Positions 16,001 through 24,548 of a DNA stretch of 40,711 nt are shown piece after piece. Every line of letters starts with the position of its first letter. Positions within the stretch are counted from its first letter, which is position 1. The position numbers were made by a program, and so were the translations under genes. Below the pieces are notes generated by a model. The model saw only the letters and a program-made list of their open reading frames with translations. It had not been told where the DNA came from and did no database searches. Source of the stretch: Hyphomicrobiales bacterium (GTDB taxonomy: Bacteria; Pseudomonadota; Alphaproteobacteria; Rhizobiales; Rhizobiaceae); NCBI GenBank assembly GCA_900472785.1, contig UCJH01000068.1, forward strand, positions 1-40,711, in the 5' to 3' direction.

Positions 16001-17834
16001 AAAGATCCGGCTGATCGCAGCCTTCGACCACCGCGATATCTTCATCGATCCTGATCCGGATATCGATCGGTCCTTTGCCGAGCGCCAGCGCATGTTCGCC
16101 CTGCCGCGTTCGTCCTGGCAGGACTATGACCGGACAACCCTATCGAAGGGCGGGATGATCATTCCGCGCTCGGAAAAATCGGTGAAACTCACGCCAGAGG
16201 CGATGGCGGCGATCGGCATCGAAAAGAGCCAGGCGACACCTTTCGAGATCATGACGGCGATCCTCAGGAACCCCGTCGACCTGCTCTGGTTTGGCGGTAT
16301 CGGCACCTATATTCGTTCCGCCAGCGAAACAGATGCCGAAGTTGGCGACCGCGCCAACGATCCGATCCGCATACCAGCCGAAGAGGTCGGCGCGAAAGTG
16401 ATCGGCGAGGGCGCCAATCTCGGCGTCACCCAGAAGGGCCGCATCGCCTTCGGTCTCAAGGGCGGACGCTGCAACTCCGATGCCATCGACAATTCCGCTG
16501 GCGTCAATTCCTCCGACGTCGAGGTCAATATCAAGATCGCGCTCGCCTCGGCTATGCGCGACGACCGCCTGACGCGCGCGCGTCGCAACACGCTGCTGGC
16601 TTCGATGACCGACGAGGTGGCGGGCCTCGTGCTGCGCAACAATTACGAACAGTCGCTGGCGATCTCGCTCACGGAAATGCAGGGGCAAGCCAACCGCACG
16701 CCGCTGGCGCGGCTGATGACGCGGCTGGAGGCGGACGGGCACCTCAACCGCAAGGTCGAAACCCTGCCGAACGATCAGGTGCTCAGCGAGCGTTACCAGT
16801 CCGGCCGACCCCTGACGCGCCCGGAGATCGGCGTGCTGCTGTCCTATTCCAAGCTGGTCCTGTTCGAGGAACTGGTGCAGAGCGACCTGCCGGACGATCC
16901 TTATTTCCTGACGACGCTGCGCAATTATTTCCCGGCGAAGATGCACAAGGCCCATGCGCAGGATATCGAGGGGCACAGGCTGCACCGCGAAATCATTGCC
17001 ACGATCCTTACCAACGACACGATCAACCGCGGTGGACCGGCCTTTGTCAGCACCCTGATCGACCAGACGGGCTTCATGCCCGACGACGTCGTCAAGGCTT
17101 CGGTGCTGGCCCGCGACGGCTACGACCTGTCGCGCATCTACGCCGAAATCGATGCGCTCGATACCGTCATCAGCGGTTCGGTGCAGAACGAACTCTATCA
17201 GGAAGCCGGGCGGATTTTCGCGATCGTCACCGAGCGTGCGCTGCGCACGCGGGCCATCTCCGGCCCTCTGGGCGAGGCGGTGGACAAGCTGCGCCAGGCG
17301 CTGCAGAAGCTGAGGCCCGGCATGCACGCCTCCATTCCGGAGGATGCCGCTGCCGAAGCGAGGCAGAAAGCTGCCTATTTCGTCGAACGCGGCGTACCGC
17401 CTGTTCTTGCAGAGGAGATCGCCGACCTGTTCCTGATGACGCTGGTGCCGGAAATCATGCAGATTTCGACGGAGACCGGCGTCACGCTTGCCCGCACCGC
17501 GCTCAGCTATTTCGGGGTGACGCAGAGCCTGCGCATCGCCCGGCTTCTCGCCGCGGCGGAGCGGGTTTCGGCCACCGAGCAATACGAGGCGATGGCCCTG
17601 TCCCGCAGCATCGGCGACATTGCCAATGCCCGGCGCGATATCACCATTGCGGCACTTTCCGACAAGAAAAGCGAGAAGAACCCGGTCCAGGCCTGGCATG
17701 ACAGCGACCGTGACCGGATTTCCAGAATCAGCGAACAGCTGACGCAGCTGACCGAGACCGGCGAGACGACGCTGGCCAAGATCACGGTGGCCGCCGGTCT
17801 GCTCAGCGATCTTGCGCAGAACAGGACGAGGTGA
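13047..17834 (+). CDS. NAD-specific glutamate dehydrogenase, 180-kDa class
   Basis: The 1595-residue enzyme oxidatively deaminates glutamate to 2-oxoglutarate and ammonia with NAD and probably works in the catabolic direction. It belongs to the large bacterial GDH family (PF05088; called gdhB or gdhZ in other genera). This class has a long N-terminal part with ACT-like regulatory modules, a central catalytic region and a helical C-terminal region. The catalytic region includes RWSDR.QDYRTEVLGLVKAQ and the VPVGAKGGF motif with Lys834. The NAD-fold part includes WFGGIGTYI and IGEGANLGVTQKGR. ATG 13047 follows GGGGAGAG (13033-13040). Length is normal for the class and no frameshift is seen. In other bacteria these enzymes are allosterically regulated; the Caulobacter member also interacts with FtsZ. 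Confidence 0.96.
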   Translation: MGAKYNPKRDKHFEAVKAAAKTLGKEIVAPEILFRRASSDDLDIYTPDMLALTAAHAQRALSLRRDDQPIVTVETVEGIAPGGNAVSILAVTDRNMPFLYDSVMGEVTSTHRDIHLAIHPIIVAEDGQPAKLFDPEEKSDPASRLSHIQIHLSQLSPGDAQSLTERVGSVLEQVHQAVGDWGQMTVLLDQAMHELENYGPARKKGDRDEALAFLRWLRANNFTFLGMREYTYSGKGENATVERGEGRGLGLLSNPDVRVLRQGKDAVLTTPEILAFLNGPDFLIVTKANVKSVVHRRAYMDYIGVKRFDAAGNVTGELRIVGLFTSTAYTRPASEIPLLRFKVEKIVDHFGYDPQSHSGKMLMNTLESYPRDDLFQIDINLLSSFCEQINELGDRPRIRVLPRIDHFDRFVSVIVYVPREQYDSDIREKIGTYLKTVYDGRVSAYYPAFPEGGLARVHFIIGRSTGKTPRIAQSRLEDAVRDIVTRWSDRFRLLSAHDDVAITVGEAYQAAFTPVEAYADLPAIAACVTDDPIRISFYQKRGKPAESLELKIFHAGEPVSLSRRVPLLENLGFRVISEQTHDIIVQTPTTDSRLVVLHDMELIHRDGHVLNLEKAGPLLEEAFLAAWNGTIEDDAFNRLILLSGLNAREVTVLRAYARYLRQAGITYSQGYIADTLNKYPQIAAEIVKLFVTRMDPALEEKPRAKRLNALLGDIEDALAAVPSLDEDQILRRYVNAVQSTLRTNYFQRNAEGKPPALIAVKLDPKQLEGLPEPRPFREIFVYGTEVEGVHLRFGKVARGGLRWSDRAQDYRTEVLGLVKAQQVKNAVIVPVGAKGGFYPKQLPVGGTRDEIFNAGTEAYKTYIRTLLSITDNIVGADVVPPADTLRLDGDDPYFVVAADKGTATFSDTANGLAQEAGFWLDDAFASGGSVGYDHNKMGITARGAWETVKRHFREMDIDIQTTPFNVAGVGDMSGDVFGNGMLLSEKIRLIAAFDHRDIFIDPDPDIDRSFAERQRMFALPRSSWQDYDRTTLSKGGMIIPRSEKSVKLTPEAMAAIGIEKSQATPFEIMTAILRNPVDLLWFGGIGTYIRSASETDAEVGDRANDPIRIPAEEVGAKVIGEGANLGVTQKGRIAFGLKGGRCNSDAIDNSAGVNSSDVEVNIKIALASAMRDDRLTRARRNTLLASMTDEVAGLVLRNNYEQSLAISLTEMQGQANRTPLARLMTRLEADGHLNRKVETLPNDQVLSERYQSGRPLTRPEIGVLLSYSKLVLFEELVQSDLPDDPYFLTTLRNYFPAKMHKAHAQDIEGHRLHREIIATILTNDTINRGGPAFVSTLIDQTGFMPDDVVKASVLARDGYDLSRIYAEIDALDTVISGSVQNELYQEAGRIFAIVTERALRTRAISGPLGEAVDKLRQALQKLRPGMHASIPEDAAAEARQKAAYFVERGVPPVLAEEIADLFLMTLVPEIMQISTETGVTLARTALSYFGVTQSLRIARLLAAAERVSATEQYEAMALSRSIGDIANARRDITIAALSDKKSEKNPVQAWHDSDRDRISRISEQLTQLTETGETTLAKITVAAGLLSDLAQNRTR

Positions 17835-17847
17835 CACAGTCTGTGCC

Positions 17848-17905
17848 TGCTGGAACGCGATGAGGAGAGCGCAGGCGGATCACCGCCTGCGTCCATTCCA
17901 ACAGC
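17848..17905 (+). terminator. Nested hairpin after the glutamate dehydrogenase gene
   Basis: A 9-bp perfect stem CGCAGGCGG/CCGCCTGCG (17871-17879 with 17884-17892) is enclosed by a second pairing of CTGCTGGAA (17848-17856) with TTCCAACAG (17897-17905), which has one mismatch. No T-run follows, so it may be a factor-assisted terminator or mRNA 3'-end stabiliser rather than a classic intrinsic terminator. Confidence 0.45.
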
Positions 17906-17972
17906 CTGATTCTCAACGAGATTGGAGAACCGGGCAGCGGCGAGCGAGACTGGGGAGAGCCTTTTGCAGAGC

Positions 17973-19358
17973 ATGACGACGGAACGAGCGGCCCCCCGGC
18001 AAAAGGTCTCGAAGACCGGGCTTTGGGGCTGGATGCTGTTCGACTGGGCGGCCCAGCCGTTCTTCACGGTGATCGTCACCTTCATCTTCGGCCCCTATTT
18101 CGTTTCCCGGCTTACGGACGACCCGGCCTATGGGCAGGCGATGTGGGGCTATACGCTGACGATCTCCGGCATCGTCATCGCCATCATGTCTCCCGTTCTC
18201 GGATCGATTGCCGATGCCACCGGCCCTCGCAAACCGTGGATCGGCTTCTTCGCCATCATCAAGATCGCCTCGCTTGCCGGGCTCTGGTTCGCCGTGCCGG
18301 GCTCGTCGATGCTGTATCCGCTGATCTTCATCATCCTTGCCTCGATCGCCGCCGAATTCTCGGTCGTCTTCAACGATTCGATGATGCCGCGCCTCGTCAG
18401 CGAGGAAGAAGCGGGACGGGTCTCCAACATCGCCTGGGGCCTTGGCTATCTCGGCGGCATGATCGTCCTGATCGCCGTCGTGGCTTTGCTGGCGGCCAGC
18501 CCCGAATCCGGCAAAACAATTCTGGGCATTCCGCCGCTTTTCGGACTCGATCCGGCGACCGGAACGGATGCGCGCGTCACCGGGCCGATTTCGGCGGTCT
18601 GGTACTTCCTCTTCATCCTGCCGATGTTCTTCTTCACGCCCGATGCGACAAAGGGAACGCTGCCGGCGGGCAAGGCTGTCCGGGTCGGCCTGACGGAGCT
18701 GAAGGAAACGCTGGGTACTCTGCGCCAACGCAGCGGCATTCTGCGGTTTCTGGTGGCACGCATGATCTTTCAGGACGGCGTCAACGGCCTTCTGGCGCTC
18801 GGCGGCACCTTTGCGGCCGGCATGTTTGCCTGGCAGACGGTCGAGCTTGGCGTCTACGGCATCATCCTCAATATCGTCGCCATCGGCGGCTGCCTCTATG
18901 CCAGCCGACTCGACGCCAAACTCGGCTCGAAGCGGATCGTCGTCCTTAGCCTTATCTGCCTCGTGGTCGCGACGATCGGCATCGTCTCCACAGGCCCCGG
19001 CTACACGCTTTTCGGTCTTCTGCCGCTCTCGACCGCCGATTTCGGCGGGCTCTTCGGCACCGCGGCCGAGAAGGCCTATATCGTCTTCGGGCTGCTCGTC
19101 GGCATCGCCTTCGGCCCGGTCCAGGCCTCGTCCCGCTCCTATATGGCGCGCAGCGTCAGCCCGGAGGAGGCCGGACGGTATTTCGGACTCTACGCCCTGT
19201 CCGGGCGGGCAACCTCGTTCCTCGCGCCCGCGTCCGTTGCCACGATCACGCTTGCCACAGGTTCGGCCCGCATCGGCATGATGGCACTCGTCGTCTTTCT
19301 CGTGGTCGGCCTGCTGATCCTGCTCAGGACGCCTTATCCGGCGAATAGACCGGCTTGA
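17973..19358 (+). CDS. UMF1-family MFS transporter (Atg22-like)
   Basis: This is a 461-residue polytopic membrane protein of the UMF1 branch of the major facilitator superfamily, related in fold to the vacuolar Atg22 effluxer. The family marker is the N-terminal WGWMLFDWAAQPFFTVIVTF segment, which contains the DWA(N/A) motif. It is followed by about 12 hydrophobic segments and a C-terminal GPVQASSRSYMARSVSPEE motif before TM10. The substrate is unknown; amino acids have been suggested for related proteins, but nothing here proves it. The ATG at 17973 is used. A TTG at 17964, closer to GGGGAGAG (17952-17959), would add three residues and is also plausible. It follows the GDH gene by 138 bases and converges on purH across a palindromic repeat. 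Confidence 0.85.
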   Translation: MTTERAAPRQKVSKTGLWGWMLFDWAAQPFFTVIVTFIFGPYFVSRLTDDPAYGQAMWGYTLTISGIVIAIMSPVLGSIADATGPRKPWIGFFAIIKIASLAGLWFAVPGSSMLYPLIFIILASIAAEFSVVFNDSMMPRLVSEEEAGRVSNIAWGLGYLGGMIVLIAVVALLAASPESGKTILGIPPLFGLDPATGTDARVTGPISAVWYFLFILPMFFFTPDATKGTLPAGKAVRVGLTELKETLGTLRQRSGILRFLVARMIFQDGVNGLLALGGTFAAGMFAWQTVELGVYGIILNIVAIGGCLYASRLDAKLGSKRIVVLSLICLVVATIGIVSTGPGYTLFGLLPLSTADFGGLFGTAAEKAYIVFGLLVGIAFGPVQASSRSYMARSVSPEEAGRYFGLYALSGRATSFLAPASVATITLATGSARIGMMALVVFLVVGLLILLRTPYPANRPA

Positions 19359-19376
19359 CGCAACCATTATTCAGGA

Positions 19377-19448
19377 TGTCATCCTCGGGCCTGACCCGAG
19401 GATCCATACCGTGCCGCGTGGATGGCCGGGTCGAGCCCGACCATGACG
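19377..19448. repeat. Palindromic intergenic repeat, family B
   Basis: Left arm GTCATCCTCGGGCC..GGATCCA (19378-19406) and right arm TGGATGGCCGGG..ATGAC (19419-19447) are imperfect reverse complements around a 12-base centre. Each arm is itself palindromic, and the differences are compensated within each arm (CCTCGGG/CCCGAGG against GGCCGGG/CCCGACC). This kind of repeat is common between genes in alphaproteobacteria. It lies between the convergent transporter gene and purH. Confidence 0.8.
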
Positions 19449-19491
19449 GAGCGTGATGGAATGACTAATACCATCTTTAAAAATCGGCTGC

Positions 19492-21102
19492 TCAATGCCG
19501 GAAATGGCGCATTCCGGTGAAGACCATGGCGATGCCGGCGTCGTCGGCGGCCTTGATGACGTCCTCGTCGCGCATCGATCCGCCCGGTTGGATGACGGAG
19601 GTGGCGCCGGCGGCGATCATCGACAGAAGGCCGTCGGCAAAGGGCAGGAAGGCCTCGGACGCAACGGCGGAGCCGTGCGTCAGCGGGGCGGGGAGACCGA
19701 GCGCCTTTGCGGCTTCCTCCGCCTTCAATCCGGCGATGCGGGCCGAATCGACGCGGCTCATCTGGCCGGCACCGATACCGACGGTCTGGCCGTCCTTCGC
19801 ATAGACGACCGCATTGGACTTCACGTGTTTGGCGATTTTGAAGGCGAACTTCATGTCCTCCAGCTCCTGCGCGGCCGGCGCCCGTTTGGTGACGACCTTC
19901 AGCTCGAGATCCTCGACCATGCCGTTGTCGCGGGTCTGGACGAGCAGGCCGCCGGAGACGGTCTTTGCGGTGAGCCCCGGCACCCGCGGATCGGGCAGGG
20001 CGCCGGTGACGAGAAGGCGCAGGTTCGGCTTCTTCGCGATGATCGCCCTGGCGGCCTCATCGACCGACGGCGCGATGATCACTTCGGTGAACAGCTTGAC
20101 GATTTCCTCGGCCGTTGCACCATCCAATTCCCGGTTGAAGGCGATGATACCGCCGAAGGCCGAGGTCGAATCGCAGGCGAGCGCCCGTTCATAAGCTTCC
20201 AAGAGCGTCGAGCCCGTGGCAACGCCGCAGGGGTTTGCATGCTTGATGATGGCGCAGGCCGGCGCCTTTTCCGGCAGGAACTCGGCGACCAGCTCGAATG
20301 CCGCATCCGTGTCGTTGATATTGTTGTAGGAAAGCTGCTTGCCCTGCAGCAAAGTGGCGGTCGCGACGCCCGGGCGGTTTTCGCCGGTGACGTAGAAGGC
20401 CGCTTTCTGATGCGGGTTCTCGCCATAGCGCATTTCTTCCTTCAACACGCCGCCGATGGTGCGGTGGCGCGGCATCGGGGTCTCCAGAACTTCGGCAAAC
20501 CAGCCGGAAATCGCCGTGTCGTAAGCCGCAGTGCGGGCATAGGCCTTGGCCGCCATCGCCTGGCGGAAGGCAAGCGTCGTCGCACCGTCCTTGAGTTCGT
20601 CCAGAAGGGCCGCATAGTCGGACGGATCCGTGACGATCGTCACATAGGCATGGTTCTTGGCGGATGCGCGGATCATCGCCGGGCCGCCGATATCGATATT
20701 CTCGACCGTGGTCGGATAATCGCCGCCCTTGGCGCGCACCTCCTCGAACGGATAGAGATTGATGACGGCGAGATCGATGCCGGTAATGCCGTGTTCCTTC
20801 ATCGCGGCGACATGATCGGCATCGTCGCGAATGGCAAGCAGGCCGCCATGCACGCCGGGATGCAGGGTCTTGACGCGGCCGTCCATGACCTCGGGAAAAC
20901 CAGTCAGTTCCGACACGTCGCGGACCGGAAGGCCGGCCTCGGACAGCGTCTTGTGCGTGCCGCCGGTGGAGACGAGGCGCACGCCCTTTTCGTGAAGCGC
21001 CCGCGCGAGTTCGACGACACCGGTCTTGTCGGAAACCGAGAGAAGAGCGGTCCCGATCGTCACCTGATCGGGGGCGGGAATTTTCTTGGAGGAAACAGCC
21101 AT
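19492..21102 (-). CDS. purH: Bifunctional AICAR transformylase / IMP cyclohydrolase
   Basis: PurH performs the last two steps of de novo IMP synthesis: formylation of AICAR using 10-formyl-THF, then ring closure of FAICAR. The 536-residue protein has the N-terminal MGS-like cyclohydrolase domain ([42 protein letters not shown]). The C-terminal transformylase domain shows [28 protein letters not shown], the catalytic KHANPCGVA and the end motif [15 protein letters not shown] 21102 has AAGGAG (21112-21117). A 24-residue upstream extension lacks family similarity. It lies 117 bases downstream of the heparinase-like gene in a leftward block that also includes rsmB and htpX. The block is well conserved in rhizobia as far as I recall. 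Confidence 0.97.
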   Translation of the reverse strand: MAVSSKKIPAPDQVTIGTALLSVSDKTGVVELARALHEKGVRLVSTGGTHKTLSEAGLPVRDVSELTGFPEVMDGRVKTLHPGVHGGLLAIRDDADHVAAMKEHGITGIDLAVINLYPFEEVRAKGGDYPTTVENIDIGGPAMIRASAKNHAYVTIVTDPSDYAALLDELKDGATTLAFRQAMAAKAYARTAAYDTAISGWFAEVLETPMPRHRTIGGVLKEEMRYGENPHQKAAFYVTGENRPGVATATLLQGKQLSYNNINDTDAAFELVAEFLPEKAPACAIIKHANPCGVATGSTLLEAYERALACDSTSAFGGIIAFNRELDGATAEEIVKLFTEVIIAPSVDEAARAIIAKKPNLRLLVTGALPDPRVPGLTAKTVSGGLLVQTRDNGMVEDLELKVVTKRAPAAQELEDMKFAFKIAKHVKSNAVVYAKDGQTVGIGAGQMSRVDSARIAGLKAEEAAKALGLPAPLTHGSAVASEAFLPFADGLLSMIAAGATSVIQPGGSMRDEDVIKAADDAGIAMVFTGMRHFRH

Positions 21103-21219
21103 CTTGCCAAGCTCCTTGGGCAGCGCCGGGCTATGGGAGGAGAGCCCGGTCCTATTCGAGGCTGCCGTTAGCACAGCTTTTCCCGGGAAGGAACCGACGA
21201 AAACCGCAAATGACGATCA

Positions 21220-22905
21220 TCAGGTTTCGCGCGACAGAATCCACTGGATTTCCGGCTGGGTGGCAGCCGCGAAGGTGACCGTCACCTGCGAGGACCGGCG
21301 CACGCCGGAGGGATCGGCGAAGAACACATCCTCTTCGATCTCGACTTCGCCGTCGCGGCAGGAAAACAGCCAGGTTTCGCCGTCCGGCGCGGTCAGAAAC
21401 ACCTCATGGGCGTTGTTCTTGCGCAGGGTGATTGCCGGATGCACATGGAAGCGGGCGACGGCAACCGCCGTATGGGCCGGCGACGGCTCCTGTCCGTCCG
21501 GCTGGAACAGGCGGTCGCGGCCGCGCACCGTCGTCCCTTGCGAATTGATGCCGATATCGCGCTCGTGCATCAGGCCAAAGGCTTCCGCATAACCGTCATG
21601 GGTGGCGACGATCGCCTCCGGATGCCCGGCCTCCTCGGTTCGCCGCACCGTGACCTTGGAGACGCCGCCGGTGACGATCGGCCCGAGGAAGCGCGACTGC
21701 GACAGGCGACAGGACGAGCGGTCGTTGATCGTGACCGTCGAATGCGCCGCCGTCATCCGCGCCATCTGGCGGAATCGTTCGCCGGCAAACTTGGGTGATC
21801 CGGAATTGACGATGAAGCGATAGCGCCCCGACGACATTTCGAAGGACAGGCAGCCGGCATGGGCGTTGCGCGACAGCGCCACCGAGAGCGGCGTGCCCGT
21901 ATCGACGATGACGATGGCTCCGCCGGCCGCCAGCCGCTGGTAACCGAGATGCGGCAGGGCCTTGAACGGTGCGCCGGCCGTTTCGTCATAGCGCAGCACC
22001 GACATCAGCTCGTTTGCCAATGTCGATGTCGCGCCGTTGAACAGCGCCAGCTCCCCGCCCTGATGGCGGAAGAAACGAAGCGCCGGATACATCCGGTCGA
22101 TGCAGGGAATGAGGCGGACCGGCACGTCATGCCCCAGATTGACATAGGTCTGGCGCAGCGGCAGCAGGTCGAGCAGCAATTCCAGGCCGACGCGGGGATT
22201 GCGCGAACAATGACCGCCATCGGCCAGGATTTGACGATCCAGCTCCTCGTCGAGATTACGCGCGGCCTTGCGGATGCTGGAGGCCGAAGCAGGCATCGAG
22301 ACGGAGGCCATGGCCAGCGCGATACGGACGCGCAGGCGCGCCTCGCCATCGTTGGTCGTATCGGCGACATGCTTGAGATAACGCACCTGGAAGGCCAGGC
22401 TCTTTAAAAACCGGCGGTAGAAGGCATGCTCCGCGTTACGCAGCACGATCGGCGAATGGGACATCCACGCGATCAGCCGCTGGGCGATGATATCGGCCTC
22501 CCAGGACAGGCCGCCGATGACCCGTCCATGGCTGCCGATCCACTCGTTGACCAGCTGGCGAATCCGGGTAAAGGCCTCGTCGTCCTTGACGGACCGCATA
22601 TGCCGAAGCCAGCCGAAGGAATGCAGCCGCACGCCGAACTCGCGCGAGGGAAGATCGAGCTCGAAGGGCGATTCACCCTCGGTATCGAGCACCCGTCCCG
22701 CCAGCGGAAAACGGCCGTCGATGATTTCCTGGGCAACGAAGGGATCGATGGCCCGCAAATCCGTCGGTGCGACGATCAGGCGATCAGGCGTGGAGCCGGC
22801 GAAACGAAGGGCGGAATTTCTGCCCAAGGCAAGCCGATGCGAGAAGCGGCGCCAGCCCTCACGCAGATACAGGTAGAGCAGCCTTTGCCTGTCGGAAAAT
22901 TGCAT
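21220..22905 (-). CDS. Heparinase II/III-like family protein
   Basis: This 561-residue protein has the two-part layout of the heparinase II/III superfamily. An N-terminal alpha/alpha-toroid (about residues 1-310) includes HSFGWLRHM, IGGLSWEADIIAQRLIAW, DGGHCSRNPRVGLELLLDLL and MYPALRFFRHQGGELALFNG. A C-terminal beta-sandwich (about 320-561) includes FIVNSGSP and MTAAHSTVTINDRSS. Such folds are polysaccharide lyases acting on uronic-acid polymers, with the DGGHCSRNP region at the expected active-site position. No signal peptide is visible, so a cytoplasmic location is predicted, odd for a lyase of extracellular polymers. The start at ATG 22905 has a poor ribosome site, so it is uncertain. Its substrate is unknown, and its placement between rsmB and purH gives no obvious pathway link. 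Confidence 0.8.
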   Translation of the reverse strand: MQFSDRQRLLYLYLREGWRRFSHRLALGRNSALRFAGSTPDRLIVAPTDLRAIDPFVAQEIIDGRFPLAGRVLDTEGESPFELDLPSREFGVRLHSFGWLRHMRSVKDDEAFTRIRQLVNEWIGSHGRVIGGLSWEADIIAQRLIAWMSHSPIVLRNAEHAFYRRFLKSLAFQVRYLKHVADTTNDGEARLRVRIALAMASVSMPASASSIRKAARNLDEELDRQILADGGHCSRNPRVGLELLLDLLPLRQTYVNLGHDVPVRLIPCIDRMYPALRFFRHQGGELALFNGATSTLANELMSVLRYDETAGAPFKALPHLGYQRLAAGGAIVIVDTGTPLSVALSRNAHAGCLSFEMSSGRYRFIVNSGSPKFAGERFRQMARMTAAHSTVTINDRSSCRLSQSRFLGPIVTGGVSKVTVRRTEEAGHPEAIVATHDGYAEAFGLMHERDIGINSQGTTVRGRDRLFQPDGQEPSPAHTAVAVARFHVHPAITLRKNNAHEVFLTAPDGETWLFSCRDGEVEIEEDVFFADPSGVRRSSQVTVTFAAATQPEIQWILSRET

Positions 22906-23029
22906 CGACGCCCGTGTGTCCCCCCACTCCCGGAACGGCTTCTTCGGTCCTTCGGAACACAAAGTCCCGCTCGACCGCCGTTAAAAGCCGCTTGAAACAC
23001 GATGGTGCCAGAAAAGTCATTAAACTTTT

Positions 23030-23081
23030 ATGGATCGCATCCATATTGATAGGCAGAAGGCGCGGCGCACGTCAATTGACG
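23030..23081. promoter_or_regulatory. Dyads upstream of the heparinase-like gene
   Basis: ATGGAT-CGC-ATCCAT (23030-23044) and the perfect 12-base palindrome CGTCAATTGACG (23070-23081) lie in the 230-base gap between rsmB and the heparinase-like gene. They could be operators of a separate promoter for heparinase-purH. No known regulator is matched. Confidence 0.3.
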
Positions 23082-23135
23082 CGCATTCCGCCGCACAAAC
23101 CGCCCACCGCCAATTTTGGTGATTCCGACGCTGTC

Positions 23136-24548
23136 TCAGGCCGTCCGCCGAAGAACCACGGCATAAAACCCGTCGAGACCGCCGGAAAAACCATCGGATA
23201 CGGGAATCATCGCCGGTGTCGTGCGGAATTCACCGCGCGGCGTGATGGCCTCTTCCAGCCCCGGCCATTGGGCTGGATCGACGGGCACTCGCTCGCTTCC
23301 GCCGGCAGCCAGCACCCGTTCGGTCACCTCCTCGCCTTCGCGGGGGTCGAGCGAGCAGTTCGAGAACACCACGAGACCACCGGGCTTTACCAGCGTCAGC
23401 GCATGCCGCAGCAGTTTTTCCTGCAGAAGGGCTAGTTTCTCGATGTCCGCCGGTCCTTTGGTCCAGAGAACATCCGGATGGCGGCGGATGGTTCCGGTGG
23501 ACGAGCAGGGCGCATCGAGCAGGGCCGCGTCGAACAGCGTCTCCGTCTCGAAATCCGCCATGTTGATTTCCTGCGTCGTCGCATCGAGCCCCAGGCGGGC
23601 AAGATTGCCTTTCAGCCGCTTCAGGCGGCTGGAGGACTGGTCGAGCGCTGTGACCTTAGCACCGGCGAGGATCAGCTGCGCCGTCTTACCGCCCGGAGCA
23701 GCACAAAGATCGATGACGCGCTGGCCATCGAGCGTGCCGAAGAGCTGCGCCGGCAGGGCGGCGGCAGCATCCTGAACCCACCATTTCCCCTCGGAAAACC
23801 CGTCGAGGGACGGTATCCCGCCGGAAAAACCGGCCAGACGCACCGATCCTGTCGGCAGCAGACGACCATTCAAACGGCTTGCCCAGCCGGCTGCATCCGA
23901 CTTGACGGTTACATCGATCGCGGCCGGCGTCAAAAGCGCCTCGGCGATCCGGTTGGCATGATCGGCACCGTAGGACTGGACGAGGCGCTGATGGAACCAC
24001 GAGGGAATGGCCGGAATGCTCTGGCCGACTTCCGAAAGCAACGTGTCCTTCTCCCGCGAAAGGCGGCGCAATACGGCATTCACAAGGCTGGCGAAGCGCC
24101 GGTTGCGGGGGTCGGTCTGCGCCTGTTCGACGGCGAGATCGACGGCCGAATGATCCGGAATATCGAGATAAAGAATCTGTGCTGCAGCAACCGCAAGCAC
24201 GTGATCGAGGGCACGCGCGCCTTCCGGCAGCGGCGTCTGCAGCAAGGAGCCGATCATCGCCTCGATGCGCGGCAGCTGGCGCAGGGCGGAATTGAGAATG
24301 GCGCGGACAAGGGCACGGTCCGCATCGTTGAGTTCGCGATAGGCCGGATTGCCGTTTTCCGCATCCAGCATGCCATCCAGCGAGGTCTTGCGATCCACCA
24401 CAGCGGCCAGCATTTTTGCCGCCGCCTGCCGCGCCCTCAGGCCAGGCTTGTCGCTGCGTTCATAGCCGCCAGCTTCGCCTGACCCGGATCGCACCGGTTT
24501 GCGGTTTCGTTTCGGAAGGGAATCGTTTCTGTTTTCGTCTGATGTCAA
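23136..24548 (-). CDS. rsmB: 16S rRNA (cytosine-967-C5)-methyltransferase family protein
   Basis: RsmB-type enzymes methylate C967 of 16S rRNA using SAM. The 470-residue protein has an N-terminal NusB-like RNA-binding domain (about 36-170, with [16 protein letters not shown] and [12 protein letters not shown]). A Rossmann methyltransferase domain follows, with [13 protein letters not shown] (280-292), [11 protein letters not shown] (343-352; Cys348) and [12 protein letters not shown] with the catalytic-type Cys398. The start is taken as TTG 24548, whose codon overlaps the htpX stop (TTGA) and has AAAGG about ten bases upstream. No ATG exists before residue 45, inside the NusB domain, so TTG is the best choice. 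It is translationally coupled to htpX. Confidence 0.92.
   Translation of the reverse strand: MTSDENRNDSLPKRNRKPVRSGSGEAGGYERSDKPGLRARQAAAKMLAAVVDRKTSLDGMLDAENGNPAYRELNDADRALVRAILNSALRQLPRIEAMIGSLLQTPLPEGARALDHVLAVAAAQILYLDIPDHSAVDLAVEQAQTDPRNRRFASLVNAVLRRLSREKDTLLSEVGQSIPAIPSWFHQRLVQSYGADHANRIAEALLTPAAIDVTVKSDAAGWASRLNGRLLPTGSVRLAGFSGGIPSLDGFSEGKWWVQDAAAALPAQLFGTLDGQRVIDLCAAPGGKTAQLILAGAKVTALDQSSSRLKRLKGNLARLGLDATTQEINMADFETETLFDAALLDAPCSSTGTIRRHPDVLWTKGPADIEKLALLQEKLLRHALTLVKPGGLVVFSNCSLDPREGEEVTERVLAAGGSERVPVDPAQWPGLEEAITPRGEFRTTPAMIPVSDGFSGGLDGFYAVVLRRTA

Noticed and set aside
22981-22995. TTAA-N7-TTGA resembling a CtrA site
   Set aside because: One of eight defined bases differs, and it is a single site far from a cell-cycle gene.
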